Source: Caulobacteraceae bacterium
GTDB taxonomy: Bacteria > Pseudomonadota > Alphaproteobacteria > Caulobacterales > Caulobacteraceae
NCBI GenBank assembly: GCA_027489335.1
Contig: JAIXZX010000010.1
Span: forward strand, 62,001-126,000
DNA length: 64,000 bases
Direction of reading: 5' to 3'
This document shows positions 18,877 through 26,906 of the stretch, one piece after another (the first letter of the stretch is position 1; the number at the start of each line of letters is the position of its first letter). The translations under genes and the position numbers were made by a program. The notes under the pieces are model-generated. The model was given only the letters and a program-made list of their open reading frames with translations. It was not told where the DNA came from and made no database searches.

Positions 18877-19740
18877 ATGGGGCGCATCGCCTATGTAAAC
18901 GGCCGCTATCAGCGGCACGCCGACGCCGCCGTCCATATCGAAGACCGGGGCTACCAACTGGCCGACGCGGTCTATGAGGTCTGGTCAGTGTTTGACGGGA
19001 AGCTCGCCGACGCCGAGGGCCACTTCGCGCGTCTGGCGCGCAGTCTCGGGGAGCTGCGGATCCCTGAGCCCATGTCCCGGGGGGCGCTGACCATCGTTCT
19101 GCGCGAGGTGCTGCGGCGCAATCACGTGCGTGAGGGCCTGATCTATCTGCAGGTCAGCCGTGGCGTGGCGCCCCGTGACCACGCCTTCCCGGAGGGCGGC
19201 CTCAGTCCTTCAGTGGTCATCACCGCCAAGAGCCTGGACCGCGCCGCCTCGGAGGCCAAGGCGGCCAAGGGCATCGCCGTTATCACCACCCCGGAGAACC
19301 GCTGGGGCCGCTGCGACATCAAGACGGTGGGCCTTCTGCCTAATGTCCTGGCCAGGCAGGCGGCGCGGGAACGGGGGGCGGGGGAGGCCCTGTTCGTCGA
19401 TGAGATGGGCCTGATCACCGAGGGCGCCTCAGCCAATGCCTGGATCCTCGACGGCGACGGCGTTCTGCGGACCCGCGACACTCAGGCCAACATCCTGCGG
19501 GGCGTCACCCGCCGCACCCTGCTGGACGTCATCGCCGAGGCCGGCCTGAAGGTCGAGGAGCGTCCGTTCACGCCCGAGGAGATGGCCGAGGCCAAGGAGG
19601 CCTTCATCACGGGGGCCGGCTCACTGGTGCTGCCGGTGATCGCTATTGACGGACAGCCCATCGGTGGCGGCGCGCCGGGTCCGGTGGCGAAGCGCCTGCG
19701 GAGCCTCTATATCGAACGGGCGAAGCAGACCGCCATCTGA
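18877..19740 (+). CDS. dat: D-amino-acid transaminase
   Basis: PLP fold-type IV aminotransferase of 287 residues. The PLP lysine is in WGRCDIKTVGLLPN (near residue 147), with the typical N-terminal YVNGRY, the EVWSVFDG segment and the ITEGASANAWI motif. The family makes D-amino acids such as D-glutamate or D-alanine from 2-oxoacids, or acts as branched-chain aminotransferases; the D-amino-acid assignment is favoured by sequence flavour and by the conserved position between ntrX and hfq in alphaproteobacteria. It starts two bases after the ntrX stop, so co-transcription is very likely. Confidence 0.85.
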   Translation: MGRIAYVNGRYQRHADAAVHIEDRGYQLADAVYEVWSVFDGKLADAEGHFARLARSLGELRIPEPMSRGALTIVLREVLRRNHVREGLIYLQVSRGVAPRDHAFPEGGLSPSVVITAKSLDRAASEAKAAKGIAVITTPENRWGRCDIKTVGLLPNVLARQAARERGAGEALFVDEMGLITEGASANAWILDGDGVLRTRDTQANILRGVTRRTLLDVIAEAGLKVEERPFTPEEMAEAKEAFITGAGSLVLPVIAIDGQPIGGGAPGPVAKRLRSLYIERAKQTAI

Positions 19741-19754
19741 CTGGCCGACCGTGA

Positions 19755-19783
19755 TTGCACGGCGGCTCTCGGTTGGACTAGCT
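19755..19783 (+). promoter_or_regulatory. candidate sigma70-type promoter for hfq
   Basis: TTGCAC (19755-19760) and CTAGCT (19778-19783) are spaced by 17 bases and lie 57 bases before the hfq start, in the 99-base gap after dat. The -35 matches well; the -10 is weak. Evidence is sequence likeness only. Confidence 0.35.
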
Positions 19784-19839
19784 TGCCTTATGTGTGTGGG
19801 GGCGCGTGGCCCCTCAATCGGAGAAAAGGGCGAAAAGCC

Positions 19840-20085
19840 ATGAGCGAAAAAAAGCAGAACCTGCAGGACACCTTCCTCAACAGCGTCCGCAAGGCCAAGA
19901 CCCCCCTGACCATCTTCCTCGTCAACGGCGTCAAGCTGCAGGGCGTGGTCAGCTGGTTCGATAATTTCTGCGTGCTCCTGCGCCGTGATGGCCAGTCCCA
20001 GCTGGTCTACAAGCACGCCATCTCCACCATTATGCCGGCCCAGCCCGTTCAGCTGTACGAGCCGGCGGAAGACGAGACCGATTGA
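19840..20085 (+). CDS. hfq: RNA chaperone Hfq
   Basis: Hfq is the Sm-like hexameric chaperone that pairs small RNAs with mRNAs. The 81-residue protein shows the Sm1 region with [20 protein letters not shown] and [15 protein letters not shown], and the Sm2 signature as [10 protein letters not shown] (the usual YKHAIST form). Its short acidic tail EPAEDETD matches the short alphaproteobacterial type. The start at 19840 was chosen over upstream in-frame codons because it gives the family N-terminus. The hflX start overlaps its stop (TTGA). Confidence 0.98.
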   Translation: MSEKKQNLQDTFLNSVRKAKTPLTIFLVNGVKLQGVVSWFDNFCVLLRRDGQSQLVYKHAISTIMPAQPVQLYEPAEDETD

Positions 20086-21419
20086 GCTCCCCATCCATCG
20101 ACCATGAGACGCCCGTCCAGGGCGCGCTCATCATCCATCCCGAACGCGAGGGCCGAGGCGGCGCCCGGTCCTCCCAGGCGCGCCTGGAAGAGGCCGAAGG
20201 TCTCGCCCTGGCGCTCGATCTCGAAATCCGTCGGGGCATGGTCGCGCCGGTGCGCAAACGCATGCCCGCCACCCTGTTTGGCAAGGGCAAGGTGGCCGAG
20301 ATCGGCGAACTCTGTGAAGAGCTCGAGATCGACGTAGCGGTCGTCGATGACGCCCTGACGCCGGTCCAGCAGCGCAATCTGGAAAAGGCCTGGAAGGTGA
20401 AGGTCATCGACCGCACCGGCCTGATCCTCGAGATCTTCGCCAGGCGGGCCCGGACCCGGGAAGGCCGGCTTCAGGTGGAGCTGGCCAGGCTCTCCTACGA
20501 GCGCTCGCGGCTGGTTCGCACCTGGACCCATCTGGAGCGCCAGCGCGGCGGCTTCGGCGTCATGGGCGGTCCGGGCGAAACCCAGATCGAGACCGACCGC
20601 CGCCTGCTGGCTGAAAAGATCGGCCGCCTGAAGAAGGAACTGGTGGAGGTTCGCCGGACCCGCACCCTGCAGCGCTCGGCCCGCAAGCGCCGCCCCTATC
20701 CGGTGGTGGCCCTGGTCGGCTACACCAACGCTGGCAAGTCGACCCTGTTCAACCGCCTGACCGACTCCAAGGTCATGGCCGAGGACATGCTGTTCGCCAC
20801 CCTCGATCCGACCCTGCGGATGCTGAACCTGCCAGACGGCCGGCCAGCCATCCTGTCGGACACGGTGGGCTTCATCTCCGACCTGCCGCACGAACTGGTG
20901 GAGGCGTTTCGGGCCACCCTGGAGGAGGTCAAGGAAGCCGACGTGATCCTGCACGTCCGCGACATCGCCAGCCCGGAGAGTTCCGCCGAAGCCGCCGACG
21001 TCCGTGAGGTGCTGGAACGTCTCGGCGTCGATATGGACGAGCGTCGGGTGCTCGAGGTCTGGAACAAGATCGACCTGACGCCCGAAGAGGACCGGCCGAT
21101 GTTGGAAGGGGACGCCCGCCGCGCCCATCCGCCGGCCCTGCTCGTCTCGGCGGTGACCGGGGAAGGGGTCACCCCCTTGCTGCTCGCCGTGGCCGACCTC
21201 GTGGACGAGTCGCCGGCGGTCGAGGCCCATCTGCCGGCCGGGGAGGGGGCGGCCATCGCCTGGCTCTATCAGAATGGCCGGGTGATCGATCGCCAGACCG
21301 GGGATGACGGCGCCGTCCGCATGGCCGTGCGCCTGACGCCCAAGGCCCTGGGGCAGTTCGAGCAGCTCTTCCCGCGGATCGACCTGGGCGCTGTCTCGCC
21401 CGGACCAGACGACCTCTAG
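20082..21419 (+). CDS. hflX: GTPase HflX
   Basis: HflX is a ribosome-associated GTPase that splits stalled or stressed 70S ribosomes. Over 445 residues there is an N-terminal HflX domain, a GGxGE-type switch ([13 protein letters not shown], near residue 165), the G1 loop [10 protein letters not shown] near residue 213, DTVGFI as G3 and NKID as G4. The start appears to be TTG, overlapping the hfq stop as TTGA, with no suitable ATG before about residue 55; an N-terminal start nearer the domain is possible. Its stop codon interlocks with that of convergent mazG (CTAG). Confidence 0.95.
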   Translation: MSSPSIDHETPVQGALIIHPEREGRGGARSSQARLEEAEGLALALDLEIRRGMVAPVRKRMPATLFGKGKVAEIGELCEELEIDVAVVDDALTPVQQRNLEKAWKVKVIDRTGLILEIFARRARTREGRLQVELARLSYERSRLVRTWTHLERQRGGFGVMGGPGETQIETDRRLLAEKIGRLKKELVEVRRTRTLQRSARKRRPYPVVALVGYTNAGKSTLFNRLTDSKVMAEDMLFATLDPTLRMLNLPDGRPAILSDTVGFISDLPHELVEAFRATLEEVKEADVILHVRDIASPESSAEAADVREVLERLGVDMDERRVLEVWNKIDLTPEEDRPMLEGDARRAHPPALLVSAVTGEGVTPLLLAVADLVDESPAVEAHLPAGEGAAIAWLYQNGRVIDRQTGDDGAVRMAVRLTPKALGQFEQLFPRIDLGAVSPGPDDL

Positions 21420-22228
21420 GCGCGCTCGGCCGCCTTGGCCGCGTCCCAGAGAGCGTCCATCTCGGCGAGGTCGGACTCTTCGGCCGTCCGGCCGCGCTCG
21501 GCTAAGGCGGCTTCGATGAACTGGAATCGTCGGGCGAACTTGGCGTTGGTGGCCCGGAGGGCGTCCTCAGGCTCAATGTCCAGCTTGCGGGCCAGGTTGG
21601 CCATGACGAACAGCACGTCGCCGATCTCGCCGCGCAGGGCGTCCTGATCGCCCGAGGCGATTTCAGCCTCCATCTCGCCGATCTCCTCGCGCAGCTTTTC
21701 CAGCACGAAGGACACCTCGGGCCAGTCGAAGCCCACCCGGGCGGCGCGCTTTGTCAGCTTTACCGCGCGGGTCATGGCTGGAAGGCCGGCGGGCACGTCG
21801 TCCAGCAGGCTTCGATCGCGGCCCTTGCCGGCGCGCTCCTGGGCCTTCATCGCCTCCCAGGCGGCGGTCTGCGCCTCGCCGGTGGCATAGGTCTCCTCAC
21901 CAAAGACGTGTGGGTGGCGGCGGATCATCTTGTCATTGATGGCGCGGGCCACATCGTCAAAGGCGAAGGCGCCCTGCTCCTGAGCGATGCGGGCGTGGAA
22001 CACCACCTGCAGCAGCAGGTCGCCGAGTTCTTCCTTCAGGTCCGCCAGATCATTGCGCTCGATGGCGTCAGCCACCTCATAAGCCTCCTCCACCGTGTAG
22101 GGGGCAATGGTGGCGAAGCTCTGCTCCAGATCCCAGGGACAACCATTCACCGGGTCGCGCAGCCGCGCCATGATGGCCAGCAGGCGCTCAAGGGGCGGCA
22201 GGTCACTGGGCGGGGCGGATGACGGCAT
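21416..22228 (-). CDS. mazG: nucleoside triphosphate pyrophosphohydrolase MazG
   Basis: MazG hydrolyses NTPs to NMPs and pyrophosphate, cleaning the nucleotide pool and modulating (p)ppGpp in E. coli. The 270-residue protein has two MazG repeats: the first with RDPVNGCPWD, EEAYEVADAI and LKEELGDLLLQVVFHA, the second with EKLREEIGEMEAEI and EIGDVLFVMANLA, both bearing the EExxE-type metal sites. A 30-codon N-terminal extension of the open frame is rejected because it reads through the end of the upstream carrier gene; the ATG at 22228 is preferred and still overlaps that gene by 26 bases. Confidence 0.95.
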   Translation of the reverse strand: MPSSAPPSDLPPLERLLAIMARLRDPVNGCPWDLEQSFATIAPYTVEEAYEVADAIERNDLADLKEELGDLLLQVVFHARIAQEQGAFAFDDVARAINDKMIRRHPHVFGEETYATGEAQTAAWEAMKAQERAGKGRDRSLLDDVPAGLPAMTRAVKLTKRAARVGFDWPEVSFVLEKLREEIGEMEAEIASGDQDALRGEIGDVLFVMANLARKLDIEPEDALRATNAKFARRFQFIEAALAERGRTAEESDLAEMDALWDAAKAAERA

Positions 22229-23606
22229 GGATCTCCTCGGAGGTCTTAGGCTCGGCGCCGAACTCCGGCGCGGCTTCGGCCAGGTCCCGGGCCTCCAGGG
22301 CGCTGCGGATTTCCGCATGCCGCTCGGCGTTAAGGGGGTAGTTCATAATGATCCAGCCGGCGAGCAGAGACAGGACGGCCGGGGCCGCCAGGAACATCAC
22401 CTGCAGCCCGACGAGACCGGAGGTCGAGTCTGCGGCACGGGCGTCGAAGCCCACGAGGTCGAGGCCCACATAGGTGATGCCGATGGCGGCGGCCGATCCG
22501 ATCTTCACCGTTCCGCTCAGCAGGGCGTAGAGCAGGCCCGTTCGATCGGCGCCGGACTCCAACCGCTCCTCGTCACCCACATCGGCCATCATCGCCCGCA
22601 GAAGGAAGGGGCCCGCCGAGAAGGGCAGGCCGATCAGAAACATCAACCCTGCGGCGATCAGCCAGGCGCCCGGGGGGATGACCAGGGCGCCGGCGGTGAC
22701 GATGGCGTAGAAGACGGTCGAGACCGCCAGGGCGCGATGCTTGCCCATCTTGTAGGACAGGCGCGTCCAGATCGGGCCGCCCACCAGGCCGCCGATGAAA
22801 TAGACCAGCAGCAGGCCGCCGGCCTCGGCCTTGTCGAAGGCCTTGATCCGCTCGAAATAGAAGAAGAACAGCGCGCCTGTGATGGCTGGCCCAGTTCCGA
22901 TGGCGAGGTCGGCGGCCAGCAGGCGTCGCACGCTGTTGCGCTTGAAGAGGCCCAGATACTCCCGCAGTCCCGACCTCTGCTGAGGGCGCACGATGAAGGG
23001 TTCCGGCACCTTCCACAGCGCCAGCAAACCTGTGAGCGGCAGAAGCAGGATGATGAACCACCCCATGGCCTCCACCCCCATGGCGTGACCGGGAACGCCC
23101 AGCAGGCCGAGCAGTGGGGGCAGGGTGAGGACCAGGATCATCCCCACCACATTGCCGCCCTGCCACCAGGAATAGATCCGCGACCGCTCGTCATAGCCGG
23201 GTGACAACACCGAGCCCCACGACAGGTGAGCCAAGGTGGCGATGGAGAAGCCCCCATAGATGACCAGCAACCACAGCCAGAGATACCCGACGCCGACCCC
23301 CGGCCTGGCCATGAACAGCATGTAGGCCGCCAGCATCAGGATCGGGATCCCAATCCCGAACCACAGGCGAAAGCGCCCAAAGCGCGTCCGGGTCTTGTCC
23401 ATCACGCCGCCGATGAACGGATCAAAGGCGATATCCAGGAGTCGCACACCCATGAAAGCCGCGCCAACGGCTGTCAGGCTCAGGCCAAGCTCATTGGCGT
23501 AGAATTCAGGAAGGTAGACCACCAGTGGAAGCCCGAGGCCGGCCAGAGGAAGACAGGGCGCGGCCAGCGCCGCCAGGGTCCAGCTCGAGCGGCGCTCAGT
23601 CGACAT
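22203..23606 (-). CDS. MFS carrier of the GPH (glycoside-pentoside-hexuronide) type
   Basis: A 467-residue polytopic membrane protein with about twelve hydrophobic segments. The N-terminal half has the GPH hallmark DIAFDPFIGGVMDKTRTRFGR (here split: D-x3-DP with GxxxDKTRTRFGR), the loop that usually couples cation and sugar transport. Start ATG at 23606 is preferred over the longer open frame because MSTERRSSWTLAALAA leads straight into the first membrane segment. The substrate is not evident; no sugar-catabolic genes lie nearby. It overlaps the mazG start by 26 bases, so the two are probably one transcription unit. Confidence 0.85.
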   Translation of the reverse strand: MSTERRSSWTLAALAAPCLPLAGLGLPLVVYLPEFYANELGLSLTAVGAAFMGVRLLDIAFDPFIGGVMDKTRTRFGRFRLWFGIGIPILMLAAYMLFMARPGVGVGYLWLWLLVIYGGFSIATLAHLSWGSVLSPGYDERSRIYSWWQGGNVVGMILVLTLPPLLGLLGVPGHAMGVEAMGWFIILLLPLTGLLALWKVPEPFIVRPQQRSGLREYLGLFKRNSVRRLLAADLAIGTGPAITGALFFFYFERIKAFDKAEAGGLLLVYFIGGLVGGPIWTRLSYKMGKHRALAVSTVFYAIVTAGALVIPPGAWLIAAGLMFLIGLPFSAGPFLLRAMMADVGDEERLESGADRTGLLYALLSGTVKIGSAAAIGITYVGLDLVGFDARAADSTSGLVGLQVMFLAAPAVLSLLAGWIIMNYPLNAERHAEIRSALEARDLAEAAPEFGAEPKTSEEIHAVIRPAQ

Positions 23607-23673
23607 TGGAAATCTCGCGGGAACTGCAGTCGGCGCGATCTGAGCCTGCGCCGCCTCGCAAGGCAAGCCCGGG

Positions 23674-24210
23674 TCAGCGCAGGGCGTAGAGCTGGCCGCG
23701 GCTGAGACGGTGACTGAACCGCTCGAACGCCCACTGGGCGTCCCCCCAGACTGACTGCCGCCGGGAATCGGTAAGATCCGAGGCGTACCAGGTGAAGCTC
23801 AGGGGGATCACATCCCCATCGAAGGTCGTCATCTCACCTTCGATCCGCGCGCCGCCGAGGGATGCGCTACGGAAGGAGAGCCCAGGGCGGGAAATCATCT
23901 CCTGACGGGTCGGGCGGCTGGGCTTCAGATCAACCAGAACCAGATCAACCCGCCCCCCGACCATGACCCCCATCTGCTCGAGATCTGCTGTGACCGTGGC
24001 TTTGAGCCGCTCGGCCTGGTGCTCCACCTCCGCGAGCCCATAGGACTTTTCCGCGCTCTCAATGAGCGCCGGACCCAGCCGGACGCTGACCTCAGGTCCG
24101 GCCGCCGCGCGGATCGGCGTCGGATCGCCCTGGCCGGCCGCGGCGGGTGAAGCCAGGGCAGGGCCAAGCACCAGGCCCAGGGCGAGGATCAGACGTGAAA
24201 CGGCGCGCAT
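23674..24210 (-). CDS. secreted protein of unknown function
   Basis: I do not recognise the family. The 178-residue product starts with a Sec signal peptide (MRAVSRLILALGLVLGPALA, cleavage probably near SPAAA), so it should be periplasmic. The mature part has alternating strands such as VDLVLVDLKPSRPT and VIPLSFTWYASDL and ends in a helix rich in aromatic residues. The start is supported by a good ribosome-binding site (CAGGAGC) 6-7 bases upstream; a longer open frame exists but lacks this. It lies 67 bases downstream of the LOG-family gene's side of the gap and precedes the MFS gene. Confidence 0.75.
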   Translation of the reverse strand: MRAVSRLILALGLVLGPALASPAAAGQGDPTPIRAAAGPEVSVRLGPALIESAEKSYGLAEVEHQAERLKATVTADLEQMGVMVGGRVDLVLVDLKPSRPTRQEMISRPGLSFRSASLGGARIEGEMTTFDGDVIPLSFTWYASDLTDSRRQSVWGDAQWAFERFSHRLSRGQLYALR

Positions 24211-24295
24211 CGGGTAGCTCCTGCGGATCGCTGCAGGGTTGAGGCAAAAACGTGGCGCTACTTTGGCGCCGAGGTCTCTCTCAGGACAACCACAC

Positions 24296-25066
24296 TCAAT
24301 CGACCGCATGCAGGCCCTTCGCCTCCAGCATCGCCCAGACCTCTTCCGGGGTTTCGGCGAACCCGAACAACTGCAGGTCTTGCTGCGAGATCATTCCATG
24401 CTCAGCCAGGGCGTCGAAATTGATGACCCGGGACCAATAGGCCTTGTCGCAGAGGACAATCGGAATCGGCGGGCTCTTGTGCGTCTGTCGCAGGGTGAGC
24501 AGTTCGAAGAGCTCATCCAACGTGCCAAAGCCCCCGGGGAAGATCACCAGGGCGCTGGCGCGCATGGCCAGGTGCATCTTGCGCATGGCGAAATAGTGGA
24601 ACTGAAAGGTGAGCTCTGGGGTGGAGTAGGGGTTCGGGACCTGCTCATGGGGCAGGGTGATATTGAACCCGATCGAGGGGGCGCCGACCTCATGGGCGCC
24701 GCGGTTCGCCGCCTCCATGATGCCTGGCCCACCACCCGTGGCGATCACATTGTGGCGCCCCTCACGACCATTGAGCAGGGCCCCGCCGCTCAATGAGGCC
24801 AAGGCGCCGAACCGACGGGCCGTATCGTACCACTGAGCCTGGCGTCCGGGACCGTCGGGGGCGACACGGGCGCTGCCGAACACCACGATGGTTGAGATGA
24901 CGCCCCAGGCCCTCAGCGCGTCTTCCGCCTTGGAATACTCCAGCAGAAACCTCACCCCCCGCATGGAGTCTCCTAGAAGGAACTCCTGGTCCAGGGCCGC
25001 CAGCCGATAGGACGGGGAGGCGATCTGGAGGGCGGGATTCGGCGGTTGCTCAGGCGTTTTGGACAT
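24296..25066 (-). CDS. LOG-family protein (cytokinin riboside monophosphate phosphoribohydrolase-like)
   Basis: The 256-residue Rossmann-type protein has the LOG signatures IATGGGPGIMEAANRGA and FPGGFGTLDELFE, plus RKMHLAMRASALV before it. Family members cleave nucleoside 5'-monophosphates (cytokinin activation in plants) at the N-glycosidic bond; bacterial versions may act in nucleotide clean-up. The length is longer than short LOG proteins (about 190), as in the group that has an N-terminal helical extension. The ATG at 25066 (MSKTPEQ) is preferred over an upstream in-frame start. The gene diverges from hup. Confidence 0.9.
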   Translation of the reverse strand: MSKTPEQPPNPALQIASPSYRLAALDQEFLLGDSMRGVRFLLEYSKAEDALRAWGVISTIVVFGSARVAPDGPGRQAQWYDTARRFGALASLSGGALLNGREGRHNVIATGGGPGIMEAANRGAHEVGAPSIGFNITLPHEQVPNPYSTPELTFQFHYFAMRKMHLAMRASALVIFPGGFGTLDELFELLTLRQTHKSPPIPIVLCDKAYWSRVINFDALAEHGMISQQDLQLFGFAETPEEVWAMLEAKGLHAVD

Positions 25067-25266
25067 GGGGAAAGCTTGCGGGGAGTCGCCCGGCCCGGTC
25101 CACCTGACCTCACCGCAAACCTGACGCCTGATAGACATCGTGTACCGCCGTTCACCCTAAGGGTGCAAAATTCCCTTGAATCGGCGGCGATTGGACCATT
25201 TGCTCAGGTGACACCGGCGCCGGCCCTTGGCAGTGTCGAAAGCTGATTCCCAACCTGGAGCCATCC
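25067..25266. other. intergenic region between LOG gene and hup
   Basis: This 200-base divergent region should hold the promoters for both genes. It contains a perfect short palindrome CACCCTAAGGGTG (25153-25165), a GC palindrome CCGGCGCCGG (25214-25223) and two GANTC sites (25178-25182 and 25245-25249), the methylation target of CcrM in Caulobacter relatives. I see no convincing -35/-10 pair. GGAG at 25257-25260 serves as the hup ribosome-binding site. Confidence 0.5.
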
Positions 25267-25545
25267 ATGAACACCTCCGACATCATCGATCGCGTCGCCG
25301 CGGCCGACGACAAGCTGACCAAGGCGCAAGCCAAGCAGATCGTGGACGGCGTTTTCGCCGCGATCCGCGACGCCGCCATCAGCGGCGAGGAAGTGTCCCT
25401 GCCGGGCTTCGGCAAGTTCAAGGTGCAGAACAAGCCGGCGCGCACGGGCCGCAACCCCCAGACCGGCGAAGCCGTCCAGATCGCCGCCTCCAAGAAGGTG
25501 TCGTTCCAGCCGGCCAAGGCCCTCAAGGACGCCGTCAACGGCTAA
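25267..25545 (+). CDS. hup: HU-family nucleoid DNA-binding protein
   Basis: A 92-residue HU/IHF-type protein that bends and compacts DNA as a dimer. Seen are the N-terminal helices (IIDRVAAADDKLTKAQAKQI), the core GEEVSLPGFGKFKV, and the DNA-binding arm with RTGRNPQTGEAVQI carrying the conserved RNPxTG. The C-terminal KKVSFQPAKALKDAVN is standard for HU rather than IHF. It is a single-gene unit followed by a strong intrinsic terminator, as expected for an abundant protein. Confidence 0.96.
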   Translation: MNTSDIIDRVAAADDKLTKAQAKQIVDGVFAAIRDAAISGEEVSLPGFGKFKVQNKPARTGRNPQTGEAVQIAASKKVSFQPAKALKDAVNG

Positions 25546-25588
25546 GGTCTCTCAGACCGTTGCCCCGTCGGCTGACTTGGTGACGAAC

Positions 25589-25621
25589 AAGGCCGGCGTC
25601 CCCGTGGCGCCGGCCTTTTTC
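25589..25621 (+). terminator. intrinsic terminator of hup
   Basis: A 10-bp stem AAGGCCGGCG (25589-25598) / CGCCGGCCTT (25608-25617) closes a 9-base loop and runs directly into a T-tract (25616-25620). It lies 44 bases after the hup stop and is the clearest intrinsic terminator in the window. Confidence 0.92.
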
Positions 25622-25739
25622 ACGCCTGGTCGGGGGCTTGGGTGGCAAGAGCCAGCGCAGCGTTTCCGGCGGCCCATTGGAGATCGCCAGCGCTTCACTA
25701 TTCTGCGCCTAAGATAGATTATCGGAAATATGATACGCG

Positions 25740-25788
25740 ATTGACGCTCAGGCTGAGGATCCCAGCTTCGCGCTGAGCGACGCTCAAT
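25740..25788. other. bulged hairpin in an AT-rich intergenic stretch
   Basis: ATTGA+CGCTCAG (25740-25751) pairs with CTGAGCG+TCAAT (25773-25779 and 25784-25788), leaving a 4-base bulge ACGC. The loop can form an inner GCTG/CAGC stem. It sits 5 bases beyond the stop of the leftward gene at 25794, and in that direction is followed by an unusually AT-rich run (about 25698-25739). It is probably a 3'-end structure or terminator for that gene; a small RNA is an alternative. Confidence 0.45.
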
Positions 25789-25793
25789 TCAGC

Positions 25794-26183
25794 TCAGAAC
25801 AGGTCCAGATCGCCGTCGTCGTCTTCGGCGCCGTAGCTCAAGCCCGTGGCGGCGCCTTCAATCCGTTTGACCACGTCACCAAGGGTGATGTGGCTGAGCG
25901 CCGAGGTCAGATCCACGGCTTCTTCCTCACTGGCCTGGAGGCCGAGGTCTCGCGCGAAGTTTGCTAGGGCGGTCAGGTGCTGGTTCAAGAGGTCGATCGC
26001 GTGCAGGTCCTGCATGACCTTCAGACGCTCGTCTGGGGCGATCAGCTCCAGCATCTTGCCAAGCGTGTCGTCCAGATGCTGTGAAGCATGGCACGCCATG
26101 GCGATCTCGCCGGCCAGCAGATCGAGCGCCTTCGCAGGGCTGATGCGAACGCGTTCCATAATCGTGGCGGCCGTTGCGGTCAT
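25794..26183 (-). CDS. small helical protein, possible CheZ-like phosphatase
   Basis: The 129-residue protein has no signal peptide and appears mostly helical. Two features recall CheZ, the CheY-P phosphatase: a D64-x3-Q68 motif (AIDLLNQHL) like the catalytic DLTGQ of E. coli CheZ, and an acidic C-terminal tail (EDDDGDLDLF) ending in Phe, like the CheY-binding peptide of CheZ. It is much shorter than E. coli CheZ (about 214 residues), and no chemotaxis genes lie nearby. It may instead be another helical receiver-interacting protein or something unrelated. I do not recognise the family with certainty. Confidence 0.65.
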   Translation of the reverse strand: MTATAATIMERVRISPAKALDLLAGEIAMACHASQHLDDTLGKMLELIAPDERLKVMQDLHAIDLLNQHLTALANFARDLGLQASEEEAVDLTSALSHITLGDVVKRIEGAATGLSYGAEDDDGDLDLF

Positions 26184-26294
26184 GAATCGCTCTCCTAGGC
26201 ACCCTCACCCTGCCCGCTCGCCAATTAAAGGCAAATGAATGATGTTCGGCGAAATCGTCGCATATTGGCGCAAGGCGGATACGATCGTCAGGTG

Positions 26295-26906
26295 TCAGCC
26301 AGCAGGAAGAAGTCGCTCGCCACGGGCGATTTCCTGAAGGGTTCGCAGGTAAAAGCCAGGCTCCAGCGCAGTCAGGCGAGCTTCCAGGCTTTCGGCGGTC
26401 TCGTTCGGCGTCAGCGGAAGTTCTAGCCGGGCGATCTCGGGACCATGGTCATACTCACCGTCGACCAGGTGAATGACTGCGGCGCTTTGCCCCAGCCCCT
26501 GGGCGATCACCGCTTCGTGGACCCGCCTGCCGTACATGCCCTCCCCGCCAAACGCCGGTAGGGGTCCTGGGTGGATGTTCAGCACGCGGCCGCGGAAGCG
26601 CTCCAGAAAGATGGGCCCCAGACGACGCAGATAGCCCGAGAGAACCACCAGATTCACGCCAGCGTCGACCATGGCCTCGGTCAGGGCGAGGTCGGCGGAC
26701 TGCGGATCGTGTTTGGTCGGAATCCAGGTTGTCGCCACGCCAGCGGCCGCAGCAAAATCCAGCGCCGGCGCGTTGCGGTTGTTGCTGATCACCACGCGCG
26801 CCTCGGCGGGCAGCTCATTCCGGGCGATCGCGTCAAGAATGACCCGCATGGAGCTGCCGTTCTTAGACGCCAGAAAGCCGAGCCTAAGTTTCGGGTTTTG
26901 CATCAT
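26295..26906 (-). CDS. purN: formyltransferase-fold protein, PurN-like
   Basis: PurN transfers a formyl group from 10-formyl-THF to glycinamide ribonucleotide. The 203-residue protein has the expected N-terminal GFLASKNGSSMRVILDA, the catalytic NIHPGPLP (Asn and His) and the aspartate motif HLVDGEYDHGPEI. The segment after NIHPGPLP (AFGGEGMYGRRVHEAV) differs from E. coli PurN (PGLHTHRQAL type), and the partner purM is not adjacent. It starts within the end of the MBL gene (ATGATG overlapping its TGA), so it is translated with that operon. A PurN paralogue with another substrate is possible. Confidence 0.75.
   Translation of the reverse strand: MMQNPKLRLGFLASKNGSSMRVILDAIARNELPAEARVVISNNRNAPALDFAAAAGVATTWIPTKHDPQSADLALTEAMVDAGVNLVVLSGYLRRLGPIFLERFRGRVLNIHPGPLPAFGGEGMYGRRVHEAVIAQGLGQSAAVIHLVDGEYDHGPEIARLELPLTPNETAESLEARLTALEPGFYLRTLQEIARGERLLPAG

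Noticed and set aside
22229..22318. N-terminal extension of MazG
   Set aside because: These 30 codons lie entirely within the MFS gene's coding end and are Arg/Pro/Ser-rich, without family support; the ATG at 22228 fits MazG.
26235..26426. 63-codon open frame on the plus strand overlapping purN
   Set aside because: Basic low-complexity peptide overlapping the purN end; no ribosome-binding site or similarity that I can see.
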